A stretch of DNA of 64,000 nt from a virus (IMGVR_UViG_3300021962_000044:1-64000), one strand, 5' to 3'; shown: positions 1 through 7,581, counted from the first letter of the stretch. Numbers and translations: made by a program. The notes: generated by a model not told the origin, from the letters alone.

Positions 1-2
1 AT

Positions 3-251
3 TTATATACTAAAGATCAAATTTTATCAGGTGAATTATTGAAAAAAGCGGCTGAAACTGCATACTTTCGTAGTCGTGTGTTTTTGAATTTCCGTGAAAA
101 ATTTATGACTGTCAAAGTTGAGGCACCACAACTTGCTGACAAAATTTCTAATGAAGTAGAACAGTTACTAATTCATGCAGGAAAGACTGGTGTATATGTT
201 AAACACGGTAAAGCTAGTATAATTTTTGAATTCGCACATCGTAAAATTTGA
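3..251 (+). CDS. Truncated conserved protein, C-terminal part
   Basis: The reading frame is open from the left edge and stops at 249-251, so only the last 82 residues are visible. A TTG at 39 could be a start, but there is no ribosome-binding site before it and the frame continues upstream, so a truncated gene is more likely. The visible part is mixed alpha/beta with no signal peptide or membrane segment, and I do not recognise the family. Its stop codon overlaps the -35 element of the promoter for the next gene. Confidence 0.6.
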   Translation, partial: LYTKDQILSGELLKKAAETAYFRSRVFLNFREKFMTVKVEAPQLADKISNEVEQLLIHAGKTGVYVKHGKASIIFEFAHRKI

Positions 252-276
252 CAATAAATGGCATTCGTGCTATAAT
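248..276 (+). promoter_or_regulatory. Consensus sigma70 promoter for the AAA ATPase gene
   Basis: TTGACA at 248-253 and TATAAT at 271-276 are both perfect consensus boxes with a 17-bp spacer. The expected start is near 283. That leaves a leader of about 28 nt that includes AGGAGAAG before the ATG at 311. Confidence 0.9.
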
Positions 277-310
277 ACTTGTATTGATTGATTAACACAC
301 AGGAGAAGCT

Positions 311-1330
311 ATGTCTACGATTCGCATTTTGTCAGGTTCTTATCGCAATGAAGCAGTTAAAGGTGAAGTGTTTACACTTGTTAAGGGTTTTCAGACAGGT
401 AAAAAAGGTAGTTATGTGACTGTTAAAAATGATGGTCAATTCCCAGGTCGTAGTGCTGAAGTTAAAATCTTAGTAGATACTATTAACAATATTGAATTTT
501 TGAATGGAGAACAAGTGTTAGCAAATACAGTAGAATTTAAAAAAGAAGTAGTAAAAGAAACTGACGAACAAGCAATGGACCGTATTGCTACACGTTTTTC
601 AGTACTTGATGAAATGTCTAAGGCATGTATCAGTGGTGACATACGTGCTATGATTGTGACAGGTCCTGCAGGTATCGGTAAGTCGCATGGTGTAGCATTG
701 CAAATGGAAAAAGCAAGCATGTTTGATCGTCTTGCAAGCAAGAAAATTCGCTTTGAAGTTGTCAAAGGTGCTATGTCAGGTATCGGATTGTTTGCTAAGT
801 TGTACAAATTTTCTGATGCTAAGAACGTTCTAGTTTTTGACGATTGCGATATCTGGGAAGATCAAGACGCTATCAATGTATTGAAAGGTGCATTGGATTC
901 AGGTAAGACACGTAGGATTTCTTGGAATAAAGATTCACGTATTTTGCGTGACGAAGGTATCCCGAATAGTTTCAACTTCAACGGCTCTATCATTTTCATC
1001 ACAAACAAATCGTTTGATGCTAAGAAAGCCGGCAAGATGCAACCTCACTTAGATGCATTGCAGTCTCGTTGTCACTTTCTGGACCTGACAGTTGATAGTG
1101 AACGTGACAAAATGTTGCGTATCAAGCAAGTGCATCGTGACGCTGATGGTGGTTTGTTTGCTGAGTATGATTTTACACAAGAACAGACAGACGAAATTAT
1201 GTCGTTTATCTGGGACAATCATTCTAAATTGCGTGAAGTGTCCTTGCGTATGTGTTTGAAGGTTGCTGACTTAGTTAAGATTAGTGCTAACTGGCGCGAA
1301 CTTGCTAAAGCAACTTGCATGAAGGCATAA
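311..1330 (+). CDS. AAA-family ATPase
   Basis: A 339-residue protein with a P-loop GPAGIGKS at residues 118-125, a Walker B VLVFDD at 173-178 and a sensor-like strand (SIIFITN) further on, followed by a helical lid. The first 80 residues form a separate beta-rich domain with basic patches. The family is probably the stand-alone phage AAA ATPases related to clamp-loader and helicase-loader ATPases; the exact role is not known to me. It has its own consensus early promoter, a strong AGGAGAAG ribosome site, and is followed by a TTCG-tetraloop terminator, so it looks like a single-gene transcript. The ATG start is well supported. Confidence 0.8.
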   Translation: MSTIRILSGSYRNEAVKGEVFTLVKGFQTGKKGSYVTVKNDGQFPGRSAEVKILVDTINNIEFLNGEQVLANTVEFKKEVVKETDEQAMDRIATRFSVLDEMSKACISGDIRAMIVTGPAGIGKSHGVALQMEKASMFDRLASKKIRFEVVKGAMSGIGLFAKLYKFSDAKNVLVFDDCDIWEDQDAINVLKGALDSGKTRRISWNKDSRILRDEGIPNSFNFNGSIIFITNKSFDAKKAGKMQPHLDALQSRCHFLDLTVDSERDKMLRIKQVHRDADGGLFAEYDFTQEQTDEIMSFIWDNHSKLREVSLRMCLKVADLVKISANWRELAKATCMKA

Positions 1331-1407
1331 GCCCTGCAGTGTGCGTAACGGCAATGTCAATAAGTCCGTTTCGATAAAGTTTTTCGTTCCTTTCTTTAAG
1401 TACTTTT

Positions 1408-1434
1408 GAGAGACTTCGGTCTCTCCTTTTTTAT
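1408..1434 (+). terminator. Rho-independent terminator with TTCG tetraloop
   Basis: GAGAGAC (1408-1414), loop TTCG, GTCTCTC (1419-1425), then a T-rich run. It ends the AAA ATPase transcript and directly precedes the next promoter. Confidence 0.9.
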
Positions 1435-1462
1435 TGATTTTTTGTTTTATTTGTTGTATAAT
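1434..1462 (+). promoter_or_regulatory. Sigma70-type promoter with start on the ATG of the next gene
   Basis: TTGATT at 1434-1439 and TATAAT at 1457-1462 with a 17-bp spacer. The base 7 nt after the -10 box is the A of the ATG at 1469, which predicts a leaderless mRNA. No ribosome-binding site is visible. Confidence 0.75.
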
Positions 1463-1468
1463 TGCTGA

Positions 1469-2497
1469 ATGATAGAATTGAATAATAAAGAACAGTTAAT
1501 ATATTTTATGATTACCAACTTAAGATTAAGTAGGTATGATATTCGTTTCCTTCAGAACCTTGAAAAAATCATTGTATCTAAAAAACGTATCACTAGCAAT
1601 CAATCAACACTAGTGGATAAACTTATTGAAAAATATGAACGTCAGTTTGTGAAAAATCAAATGTTCATCAAGGAATTAGCAAAACTTCCTTGGAAAACAC
1701 TAGTAGTGGAAACTACTGATGAATACACATCCGCTCATATAGGTATTGTAGATGACAATATCATTTTAAAAACTCCCTACAATAAAGCATTTATTACAGC
1801 ATTCAGATCACTTAGTCAATCTAGTTTTGTATGGGATAATATCAATAAATACTATGTTGCTGATTTAAGTACCTTTTCGTTAAAACTAGCATTACGAATT
1901 ACTGGAACTTTTTTTAATGAGATTAGATATAGCGATAATGTTAAAAAAATATTAAGCCAACAAGAGTATTACAAAGATGCAAAATACTGGACACCCACAT
2001 TAGTTTGTGTTAACGGTAATTATATGATTGCATGTACTAATTCTGCATTAGATGAAGCTATTAAACATATTACCTTAAATACAGAACTATCCACATTAGC
2101 AGAACTAGTACGATATGGAATAGAGATTGATACTAGTATCTTATTAACTGATGAAGAACGATTTGCTGGTTTATATAATCCCAAAGTAGAATTAACAAAT
2201 GTATGTGATATTGTGCCTTGGTTACAAAATATAAAATGTGATTATGTATCGGTATCAGGAGTAGGATTGTCAACTAGTGTGAAGTTTAAAAATGATTTAA
2301 AACAAGCATTAGAAATTGCAGGTATAAAGTATAATGATTCTTCACGTTTTATGACGCATGATAGTTTAAGTAAGTATAAATTTCCTGTAGTAATCAAATT
2401 CAAATTGATAACTGATGCAGAACAGGTTAATGCCGCAAAAGTAATCAATGTAATAAATAGTCAACCAGTTAACTTGGAAAAGAATGAAACAATGTAA
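1469..2497 (+). CDS. Helicase-associated protein upstream of uvsW (unknown function)
   Basis: A 342-residue protein without a P-loop. Residues 1-60 form a small helical unit. Residues about 97-145 (spaced around NKAFITAFRSL, FVWDNINKYYVAD and the helix after it) look like the HARP-type or pre-helicase module found N-terminal to SNF2/UvsW-like helicases; this is inference from pattern only. The gene overlaps uvsW by 14 bp and is transcribed with it, which supports an accessory role in UvsW-dependent branch migration. The mRNA is predicted leaderless. An unrelated phage-specific protein cannot be excluded. Confidence 0.7.
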   Translation: MIELNNKEQLIYFMITNLRLSRYDIRFLQNLEKIIVSKKRITSNQSTLVDKLIEKYERQFVKNQMFIKELAKLPWKTLVVETTDEYTSAHIGIVDDNIILKTPYNKAFITAFRSLSQSSFVWDNINKYYVADLSTFSLKLALRITGTFFNEIRYSDNVKKILSQQEYYKDAKYWTPTLVCVNGNYMIACTNSALDEAIKHITLNTELSTLAELVRYGIEIDTSILLTDEERFAGLYNPKVELTNVCDIVPWLQNIKCDYVSVSGVGLSTSVKFKNDLKQALEIAGIKYNDSSRFMTHDSLSKYKFPVVIKFKLITDAEQVNAAKVINVINSQPVNLEKNETM

Positions 2498-3941
2498 AAT
2501 AATCGTCAAAGACGAAGTGAATGTAAAGATAGAGGGACTTGAACTATCAGAGCGCAAAGCACTGATGAAAATGTTTGAGTACGAAATACCCGGAGCACGT
2601 TATTTACCCGCAGTAAGACTAGGTAGATGGAATGGTAAGGTAAGCTATTTCAGTTTAGCGGGTAGCACATACATTAACTTGTTACCTGAAATACTTCCTT
2701 ATCTAGACAATGCAGGATATGATATTGAGTTAGATGATTTAAGAGATTATACTACAACCTTTACTTTTGACAAAGTGTCCGAGGATACATTCAAAAATAA
2801 GAACTGGCCTAAAGGTCATCCCAAAGAAGGACAACCGGTAGAACTACGTGACTATCAAATTGAAATTGTAAACAACTTCTTAGAGAATCCACAATCATTA
2901 CAAGAAATTGCTACAGGTGCAGGCAAAACGTTAATGACTGCCGCACTAAGTTATAGTATTGAGAAGTATGGACGTAGTATTGTTATCGTCCCAAATAAAT
3001 CACTAGTAACCCAAACAGAAGCAGATTACATTAATCTTGGATTAGATGTTGGTGTATACTTTGGTGATCGCAAAGAATATAACAAAACACATACAATCTG
3101 TACTTGGCAAAGCCTTAACAATATGCTTAAGAAAACAAAGTCGGGTGAAGCTGAAGTTGAGATAGGTGACTTTATTGAAGGTGTGGTATGTGTAATGGTT
3201 GACGAAGTACATATGGCAAAAGCAGATGCATTGAAAACATTGCTTACAAGTGTATTTGCTAAAGTGCCCATTCGCTGGGGATTGACTGGAACTATTCCTA
3301 AAGCTAAGTTTGAAGCACAGAGTATATTTGTTAGTTTGGGTAATGTTATTGGTAAACTAAGTGCTAGTGAATTACAAGATCAGGGTGTTCTTGCACGTTG
3401 TCACGTTAACATTATGCAGTTACAAGATGGCAAAGAGTTTACCAACTATCAAAGCGAACTAAAACACTTGTTAGAAGATAGTGAACGATTGGATAAGATT
3501 GCTAGTTTAATTAGTGGTATCAATGATACAGGTAATACATTGATTCTTGTTGATAGAGTTAATGCAGGAAAAGAGATTGTTAACAGATTGCCTGGTAGCG
3601 TATTCGTTAGCGGTGCTACTAATATGACTGAAAGGAAAGAGGAATATGATGAAGTTGCCACTAGTACGAATAAAATTATTGTTGCGACTTATGGAGTTGC
3701 GGCTGTTGGCATTAATATACCTAGGATATTTAACCTTGTTTTGTTGGAGCCAGGAAAGAGTTTTGTTCGGGTTATCCAAAGTATTGGACGTGGAATTCGA
3801 AAAGCAGAAGATAAAGACCACGTACAAATCTACGACATAACTAGCAGTTGTAAGTTTGCTAAACGGCATTTGACCCAACGCAAGGCTTTTTACCGTGAAG
3901 CCAATTACCCCTTTGATGTAGAAAAGTTGACGTACAAATAA
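2484..3941 (+). CDS. uvsW: UvsW-like DNA/RNA helicase
   Basis: A superfamily 2 helicase of 485 residues, close to T4 UvsW. Residues 1-90 match the UvsW N-terminal DNA-binding domain. Motif I is TGAGKT (about 144-149), motif II is DEVH (240-243), motif III is TGT (268-270), and motif VI is QSIGRGIRK near 443-451. In T4, UvsW unwinds R-loops and D-loops and moves branched DNA, ending origin-dependent replication. It starts inside the end of the preceding helicase-associated gene. The stop at 3939-3941 directly abuts the stop codon of the antiparallel homing endonuclease. Confidence 0.93.
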   Translation: MKQCKIIVKDEVNVKIEGLELSERKALMKMFEYEIPGARYLPAVRLGRWNGKVSYFSLAGSTYINLLPEILPYLDNAGYDIELDDLRDYTTTFTFDKVSEDTFKNKNWPKGHPKEGQPVELRDYQIEIVNNFLENPQSLQEIATGAGKTLMTAALSYSIEKYGRSIVIVPNKSLVTQTEADYINLGLDVGVYFGDRKEYNKTHTICTWQSLNNMLKKTKSGEAEVEIGDFIEGVVCVMVDEVHMAKADALKTLLTSVFAKVPIRWGLTGTIPKAKFEAQSIFVSLGNVIGKLSASELQDQGVLARCHVNIMQLQDGKEFTNYQSELKHLLEDSERLDKIASLISGINDTGNTLILVDRVNAGKEIVNRLPGSVFVSGATNMTERKEEYDEVATSTNKIIVATYGVAAVGINIPRIFNLVLLEPGKSFVRVIQSIGRGIRKAEDKDHVQIYDITSSCKFAKRHLTQRKAFYREANYPFDVEKLTYK

Positions 3942-4535
3942 TTATAAATATTCCCAGCCTGATCTACCGCGTTTTATTAACCCTCGGATAGCCTGACCAC
4001 TAATACCATATGATAATCCGGCTAGTTTTGTACTAGGAAAATGTTCTCCTGAGGGAGAAATACAAGGTCGATTGCGGTATTCTGCTAGTTTTTTCTTAGA
4101 ATTAGTTGTATGTGTTTTTCCTTTAAAAGGAGATTTTCTGCCCCTAGCACTATCAGCCATTTTTTGTTTGGTATCATCACTATGCTTTTTAATACCTTTA
4201 GTAAGCGCAGACATTGCAGCCGATGCTTCACGTTTCAATTGCTCATACAACCTTGATGATATTTTATATCTATTATGTAGTTTTGAATGTGCGGTCATCA
4301 TATCCACAGCCTTAATCATTTGAAATTTTGCTTTTCCCTCAACCATTTTAACTAATAATCTATGACAAATAAAATGCTCTCTGGCTGTTAATCTAATTAA
4401 ATTATCTTTTTTATTAGTACCGCCGAGACACTTTGGGATTATATGATGTTTTTCCGAGTATTCATCCAAAACTCTTGCTTTTGCTCTATTAACTATGTTA
4501 TTATACGTTATGGTATACTTATTATCTAAATACAT
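3942..4535 (-). CDS. HNH homing endonuclease (antiparallel insertion)
   Basis: A 197-residue protein with an HNH core (EKHHIIPKCLGG, DNLIRLTAREHF, then a His in CHRLL) and NUMOD-like DNA-binding repeats in the C-terminal half (KGKTHT, SKKKLAEYRN, ending in a helix-turn-helix-like segment). The start at 4535 is chosen because AAAGGAGC lies 8-10 bases upstream; the frame stays open further up but without a ribosome site. The gene fills the space between uvsW and the next plus-strand gene: its stop touches the uvsW stop and its late promoter lies 14 bp from the neighbour's start. It is therefore a free-standing mobile gene. Its leader is shared with the GIY-YIG gene at 24937. Confidence 0.9.
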   Translation of the reverse strand: MYLDNKYTITYNNIVNRAKARVLDEYSEKHHIIPKCLGGTNKKDNLIRLTAREHFICHRLLVKMVEGKAKFQMIKAVDMMTAHSKLHNRYKISSRLYEQLKREASAAMSALTKGIKKHSDDTKQKMADSARGRKSPFKGKTHTTNSKKKLAEYRNRPCISPSGEHFPSTKLAGLSYGISGQAIRGLIKRGRSGWEYL

Positions 4536-4592
4536 TGCTGATTGCTCCTTTGTAGCGTTAGAGAGGGTGGGAACTGCAATTCCGCGACCCTC
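4536..4592 (-). ncRNA. Structured 5' leader of the HNH gene
   Basis: The predicted transcript begins at 4592 with GAGGGT (4592-4587), a loop starting CGCGG, then ACCCTC (4568-4563), giving a 6-bp hairpin at the very 5' end; GGAA and TTCC inside the loop can extend it. CTCTAACGCTA and AAAGGAGC follow before the ATG. The leader at 24883-24936 has the same layout with a different stem that still pairs. Confidence 0.75.
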
Positions 4593-4597
4593 ACACT

Positions 4598-4605
4598 TAT
4601 TTATC
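4598..4605 (-). promoter_or_regulatory. T4-type late promoter for the HNH gene
   Basis: GATAAATA on the minus strand. The predicted start is 4592, the first base of the leader hairpin. Confidence 0.8.
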
Positions 4606-4618
4606 ACGGAGAACTAAA

Positions 4619-5119
4619 ATTCGCATCCTAACACTAGACAATGAGTTCTATAACCTAGAAACACTTCCCGAAGAAATTGATGACCTGCGTTTTGCTATAT
4701 TGGACAATAGTAATCCCTCAAACGTAGATTATCATTACATTCCACTAATCTTTTTGGAATCATTTAACAGTCCTGCACTTGTATTAAAGATTGGTAACAG
4801 CACTATTAAGATGCCAGTGGATTGGCAAATACTAATTGGCGAACAAGAACATGGGGACTTAGAGACATTACCATTAACAAGTATCAATGATAGAGGCTTC
4901 AATGCATTTGAGTTTAATCCATTAAGTTCATTCAGTCCCTCATTCGTACCTATCGAGATTGTAGATATCTATCACGATGTAACATGGTATGCACCTCGCT
5001 TGAAAAACGGACAGTTCTTATGTGTGCCGATTGATGATGGACCTAAACCTCGCTGTGTATATTTTGTTAAAGAAATTAGTCGTAATTGTGAAATAGTAGA
5101 TTATAGTCAGGCATTCTAA
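4619..5119 (+). CDS. Conserved phage protein with probable ATT start
   Basis: A 166-residue protein whose N-terminus would read MRILTLDNEFYNLETLP, then a mostly beta-rich body. I do not recognise a functional domain. The start is placed at the ATT at 4619 because GGAG (4608-4611) sits 7 bases upstream, whereas the TTG at 4700 has no ribosome site and would remove a well-formed N-terminus. One G-to-T change would turn the expected ATG into ATT. The stop overlaps the next ATG (TAATG at 5117-5121), so it is coupled to the clamp-loader-like gene. It probably belongs to the uvsW operon, read through the antiparallel HNH insertion. Confidence 0.65.
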   Translation: MRILTLDNEFYNLETLPEEIDDLRFAILDNSNPSNVDYHYIPLIFLESFNSPALVLKIGNSTIKMPVDWQILIGEQEHGDLETLPLTSINDRGFNAFEFNPLSSFSPSFVPIEIVDIYHDVTWYAPRLKNGQFLCVPIDDGPKPRCVYFVKEISRNCEIVDYSQAF

Positions 5120-5709
5120 TGGCAACGAAAAAGAGTACACCTACTGATGAAAAGTTTGAAGGGCAAGACTTTGACTTGTTTGATGCTCTTACAGCTATGG
5201 ATAAAAAAGACTATGGTTATTATGACAGATTAACAGAAGAACAACAAAAGAAGTTTGTTCCCTATATGATGACACATTGGATGAGTGCTATTAAAGGATC
5301 GGGTGACGTTCAGGGCTATTATTTACGTAGTGTTGACTATCACGCAAACAAACATCTATTCAATGAATATGTACAGAAACATCCTAAATTGCAATGGTAT
5401 ATGTTATGTGCTAGTAGTCCTGGATTAGGAAAACAGTTCCATCAATGGATTCCCCATTTAGGTAGCAAAGTTACATCATTAAAAGAACCTGCAAAAGCAA
5501 AAGATATCAAAGAATATTACACTAAGATTTATCCCAAAGTTGGTGCAGATGATATTGATGAGATTGCTAAGGCCTTTGTAGTAGAACATAAACGTAAATG
5601 TTATCTAGCAGAAACATTCCCTAACTTAAAACAATCGGATATAGAAGTTCTTAGTCAATTGGTGACTGAAGAAGAAATTAAGCAATATGAAAAAGACCGA
5701 GGAAACTAA
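5119..5709 (+). CDS. 62: Probable clamp-loader small subunit (gp62-like)
   Basis: A 196-residue, helix-rich protein. The segment LQWYMLCASSPGLGKQFHQW resembles the gp62 region around AVPRGKRYGKW, and the length is close to T4 gp62 (187 residues). In T4, gp62 joins gp44 to load the gp45 sliding clamp onto DNA. The partner gp44 is in this window at 52256, far from this gene, unlike the adjacent 44-62 pair in T4. The start overlaps the preceding stop (TAATG). Identity rests on weak motif similarity and context, so other replication accessory roles are possible. Confidence 0.6.
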   Translation: MATKKSTPTDEKFEGQDFDLFDALTAMDKKDYGYYDRLTEEQQKKFVPYMMTHWMSAIKGSGDVQGYYLRSVDYHANKHLFNEYVQKHPKLQWYMLCASSPGLGKQFHQWIPHLGSKVTSLKEPAKAKDIKEYYTKIYPKVGADDIDEIAKAFVVEHKRKCYLAETFPNLKQSDIEVLSQLVTEEEIKQYEKDRGN

Positions 5710-6385
5710 ATCACTACATGGTTGTGAGTTCTGTAAAGCTACGTTCCAACGTGAAAGCACAGTACTTAAACATATATGTGAAACTAAACGTAGATGGTTA
5801 GAACGTGACCGTCAAGGTAATCGTGTGGGTTTTCAAGCTTGGCTACAGTTTTATAAGAAAAATACTGCAGGTACAAAAAATCGTACATATGAGGAATTCA
5901 TTAAGAATCCTTATTACCTTGCGTTCATTAAGTTTGGTCTATATTGTGTAGAGATTAAGTGTATTAATGTAAGTAGATTTAGTGATTGGTTATTAAAGAA
6001 TTCAATTCGTATTGATAACTGGCGACAAGACAGTAACTATACAAAGTTCTTATGTGAATATTTACGAACAGAAGATCCATTAGATGCGATACATCGTAGC
6101 ATTGAAACTACAATGGATAAAGCTGAAAATGAAAAAATTCAAAGCAGAGATTATTTACGCTATGGCAATGTAAATAATATATGTTATGAGATTGCCAGAG
6201 GACGAATTAGTCCATGGATGTTATATCAAAGTTCTAGTGGTGTAAGATTTTTAGATACATTACGTGATGACCAGCAGAAGATGATTATTGACTATATCAA
6301 TCCAGAGCAATGGGCCATTAAGTTTAAACGTGAACCAGAAAACGTGAAACAAGTTAAGGAATTATTAAATGCGGGCGGGTACTAG
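5687..6385 (+). CDS. Zinc-finger protein of unknown function
   Basis: A 232-residue protein. Residues 13-31 carry a CxxC...HxxxC pattern (CEFCKATF, then LKHICE) like a small C2H2/C2HC finger. The remainder is helical and basic with many aromatic residues. It overlaps the end of the gp62-like gene by 23 bp and the next small gene by 17 bp, so it is part of one translationally linked operon with replication genes. A DNA-binding or transcription-related role is a guess from the finger only. Confidence 0.75.
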   Translation: MKKTEETKSLHGCEFCKATFQRESTVLKHICETKRRWLERDRQGNRVGFQAWLQFYKKNTAGTKNRTYEEFIKNPYYLAFIKFGLYCVEIKCINVSRFSDWLLKNSIRIDNWRQDSNYTKFLCEYLRTEDPLDAIHRSIETTMDKAENEKIQSRDYLRYGNVNNICYEIARGRISPWMLYQSSSGVRFLDTLRDDQQKMIIDYINPEQWAIKFKREPENVKQVKELLNAGGY

Positions 6386-6563
6386 AGTTCGTATACCATG
6401 GCAGAAAGGTGATATTATAGATTGGAATCAAACCTGTGCTTGGGCTATGGAACAGTTTGGATTACCCGGTGATAGATATGTTACACACTCAACTGAAAAT
6501 TATTTGGATTTCTATTTCAAGGATGAACGTGATGCTATTCTTTTTGAGTTGACCCGTGGCTGA
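6369..6563 (+). CDS. Small protein A of a tandem family (C-terminal FxLRW-type motif)
   Basis: A 64-residue protein ending DFYFKDERDAILFELTRG. The C-terminal pattern (aromatic-x-F-x-x-E-K/R-D, then F-x-L-x-R) recurs in the following genes. AAGGAATT precedes the ATG, which lies inside the end of the zinc-finger gene. Function unknown. Confidence 0.75.
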   Translation: MRAGTRVRIPWQKGDIIDWNQTCAWAMEQFGLPGDRYVTHSTENYLDFYFKDERDAILFELTRG

Positions 6564-6771
6564 CGTTATCCTATATATTACCGCCAAAAGAACTATGGAA
6601 ATAGGACATGAGTTACGAAACATGGGTTATATTCAGGGTGTTGATTTTGACTATGCTTACTACCAAGAGAAGTATGACAACTTTAGCCATGAACCTATTG
6701 TGAAACGACATGCAAGATTTACTTTTTACAATGATACTAATGCTAGTTATTTTGCGTTGAGGTGGGGATGA
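6556..6771 (+). CDS. Small protein B of a tandem family
   Basis: A 71-residue protein with a GTG start inside the end of gene A. It ends RFTFYNDTNASYFALRWG, the same C-terminal motif as its neighbours. The first 30 residues resemble a small alpha/beta unit. Function unknown. Confidence 0.7.
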   Translation: MADVILYITAKRTMEIGHELRNMGYIQGVDFDYAYYQEKYDNFSHEPIVKRHARFTFYNDTNASYFALRWG

Positions 6772-7085
6772 ATATAACAGAAGAAATTATTAATCAAGTA
6801 GCCGATCAAATGGCTAAAGATATTGACGCAATGGTGTTAATGTCTGCATTAGGATGGCATTCTTTTGATTTTAATAAAGGTACCGTTTATGGTCAACCGT
6901 ATTTGACTGTACAACCATTGGACAGTATTAAATGGAAAGAAATGGAAGCATGGATGGTAGAAACATTTGGACCTACAGCACACGACGGTGTATGGACACC
7001 TGACATGAGATGGTATATGAATAATTCTAAGTTTTGGTTTCGTAACAAAAAAGATTTAGAATGGTTTCTACTAAGATGGCAATAA
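6768..7085 (+). CDS. Small protein C of a tandem family
   Basis: A 105-residue protein ending KFWFRNKKDLEWFLLRWQ. The ATG at 6768 overlaps the previous stop as ATGA and is preferred over the upstream GTG at 6762. It has a helical N-terminal extension (residues 1-40) that its neighbours lack, then the shared unit: a segment around EMEAWMVETFG, a Trp-rich stretch and the C-terminal motif. Function unknown. Confidence 0.75.
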   Translation: MNITEEIINQVADQMAKDIDAMVLMSALGWHSFDFNKGTVYGQPYLTVQPLDSIKWKEMEAWMVETFGPTAHDGVWTPDMRWYMNNSKFWFRNKKDLEWFLLRWQ

Positions 7086-7315
7086 TTGAACATTATGAAC
7101 GAGACCGTAGTTGGGATGAAACTAAACCTGGTTGGTATGAATGTAGTGTGAAAATAAAACGTATTGACAAATACTTAGAATTAATCGATTGGTTATATGC
7201 CAATATAGGAAAATGTGAAAGACATTGTAGATGGCGTACTACTTCCGATGATACAGTTAGTGTCAAGTTTAGATATGAAAAAGATTATATTATGTTTACG
7301 TTGAGGTGGAGTTGA
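7076..7315 (+). CDS. Small protein D of a tandem family
   Basis: A 79-residue protein ending VKFRYEKDYIMFTLRWS. I chose the ATG at 7076, which overlaps the previous gene by 10 bp; an upstream ATG at 7061 would add five residues. The central part (LELIDWLYANIG, CRWRTT) matches the arrangement in gene C. Function unknown. Confidence 0.72.
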   Translation: MAIIEHYERDRSWDETKPGWYECSVKIKRIDKYLELIDWLYANIGKCERHCRWRTTSDDTVSVKFRYEKDYIMFTLRWS

Positions 7316-7581
7316 TGGCAACCATACCTCAAATACAAGATTACGATGACGATGATCCAAATATAGAACAGCGTAAAAAGCGTTGGGATTATTGGACAGC
7401 ATTGAAACTTGTACGTAAAGAATATATGGAACAAAACAAAGAGTTTGACGCATATGATTTTGAAGATTACCTTATAGGACAATATGGTATAAGAATGAAC
7501 ATTATTAATGGCAACATAACTGATGGTTATGAGATTGTTGACGAAAAGAAGTACCTAATATTTTTATTAAAATTCCAATGA
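7315..7581 (+). CDS. Small protein E of a tandem family
   Basis: An 88-residue protein ending YEIVDEKKYLIFLLKFQ, a diverged form of the shared C-terminus. The ATG at 7315 overlaps the previous stop (TGATG) and has GGTGGAG upstream. It starts with a very acidic stretch (DDDD). Function unknown. Confidence 0.72.
   Translation: MATIPQIQDYDDDDPNIEQRKKRWDYWTALKLVRKEYMEQNKEFDAYDFEDYLIGQYGIRMNIINGNITDGYEIVDEKKYLIFLLKFQ

Noticed and set aside
436-807. Minus-strand open frame inside the AAA ATPase gene
   Set aside because: Fully covered by a well-supported plus-strand gene; no promoter or ribosome site.
1331-1407. Possible tRNA or small RNA after the AAA ATPase gene
   Set aside because: No cloverleaf can be drawn and no CCA end is seen; only the terminator hairpin is convincing.
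4072-4323. Plus-strand hydrophobic open frame opposite the HNH gene
   Set aside because: Antisense shadow of the HNH coding sequence; the HNH frame has clear motifs and signals.
4700-4702. TTG as start of the gene downstream of the HNH insertion
   Set aside because: No ribosome site; the frame extends upstream to an ATT with GGAG at proper spacing and a sensible N-terminus.
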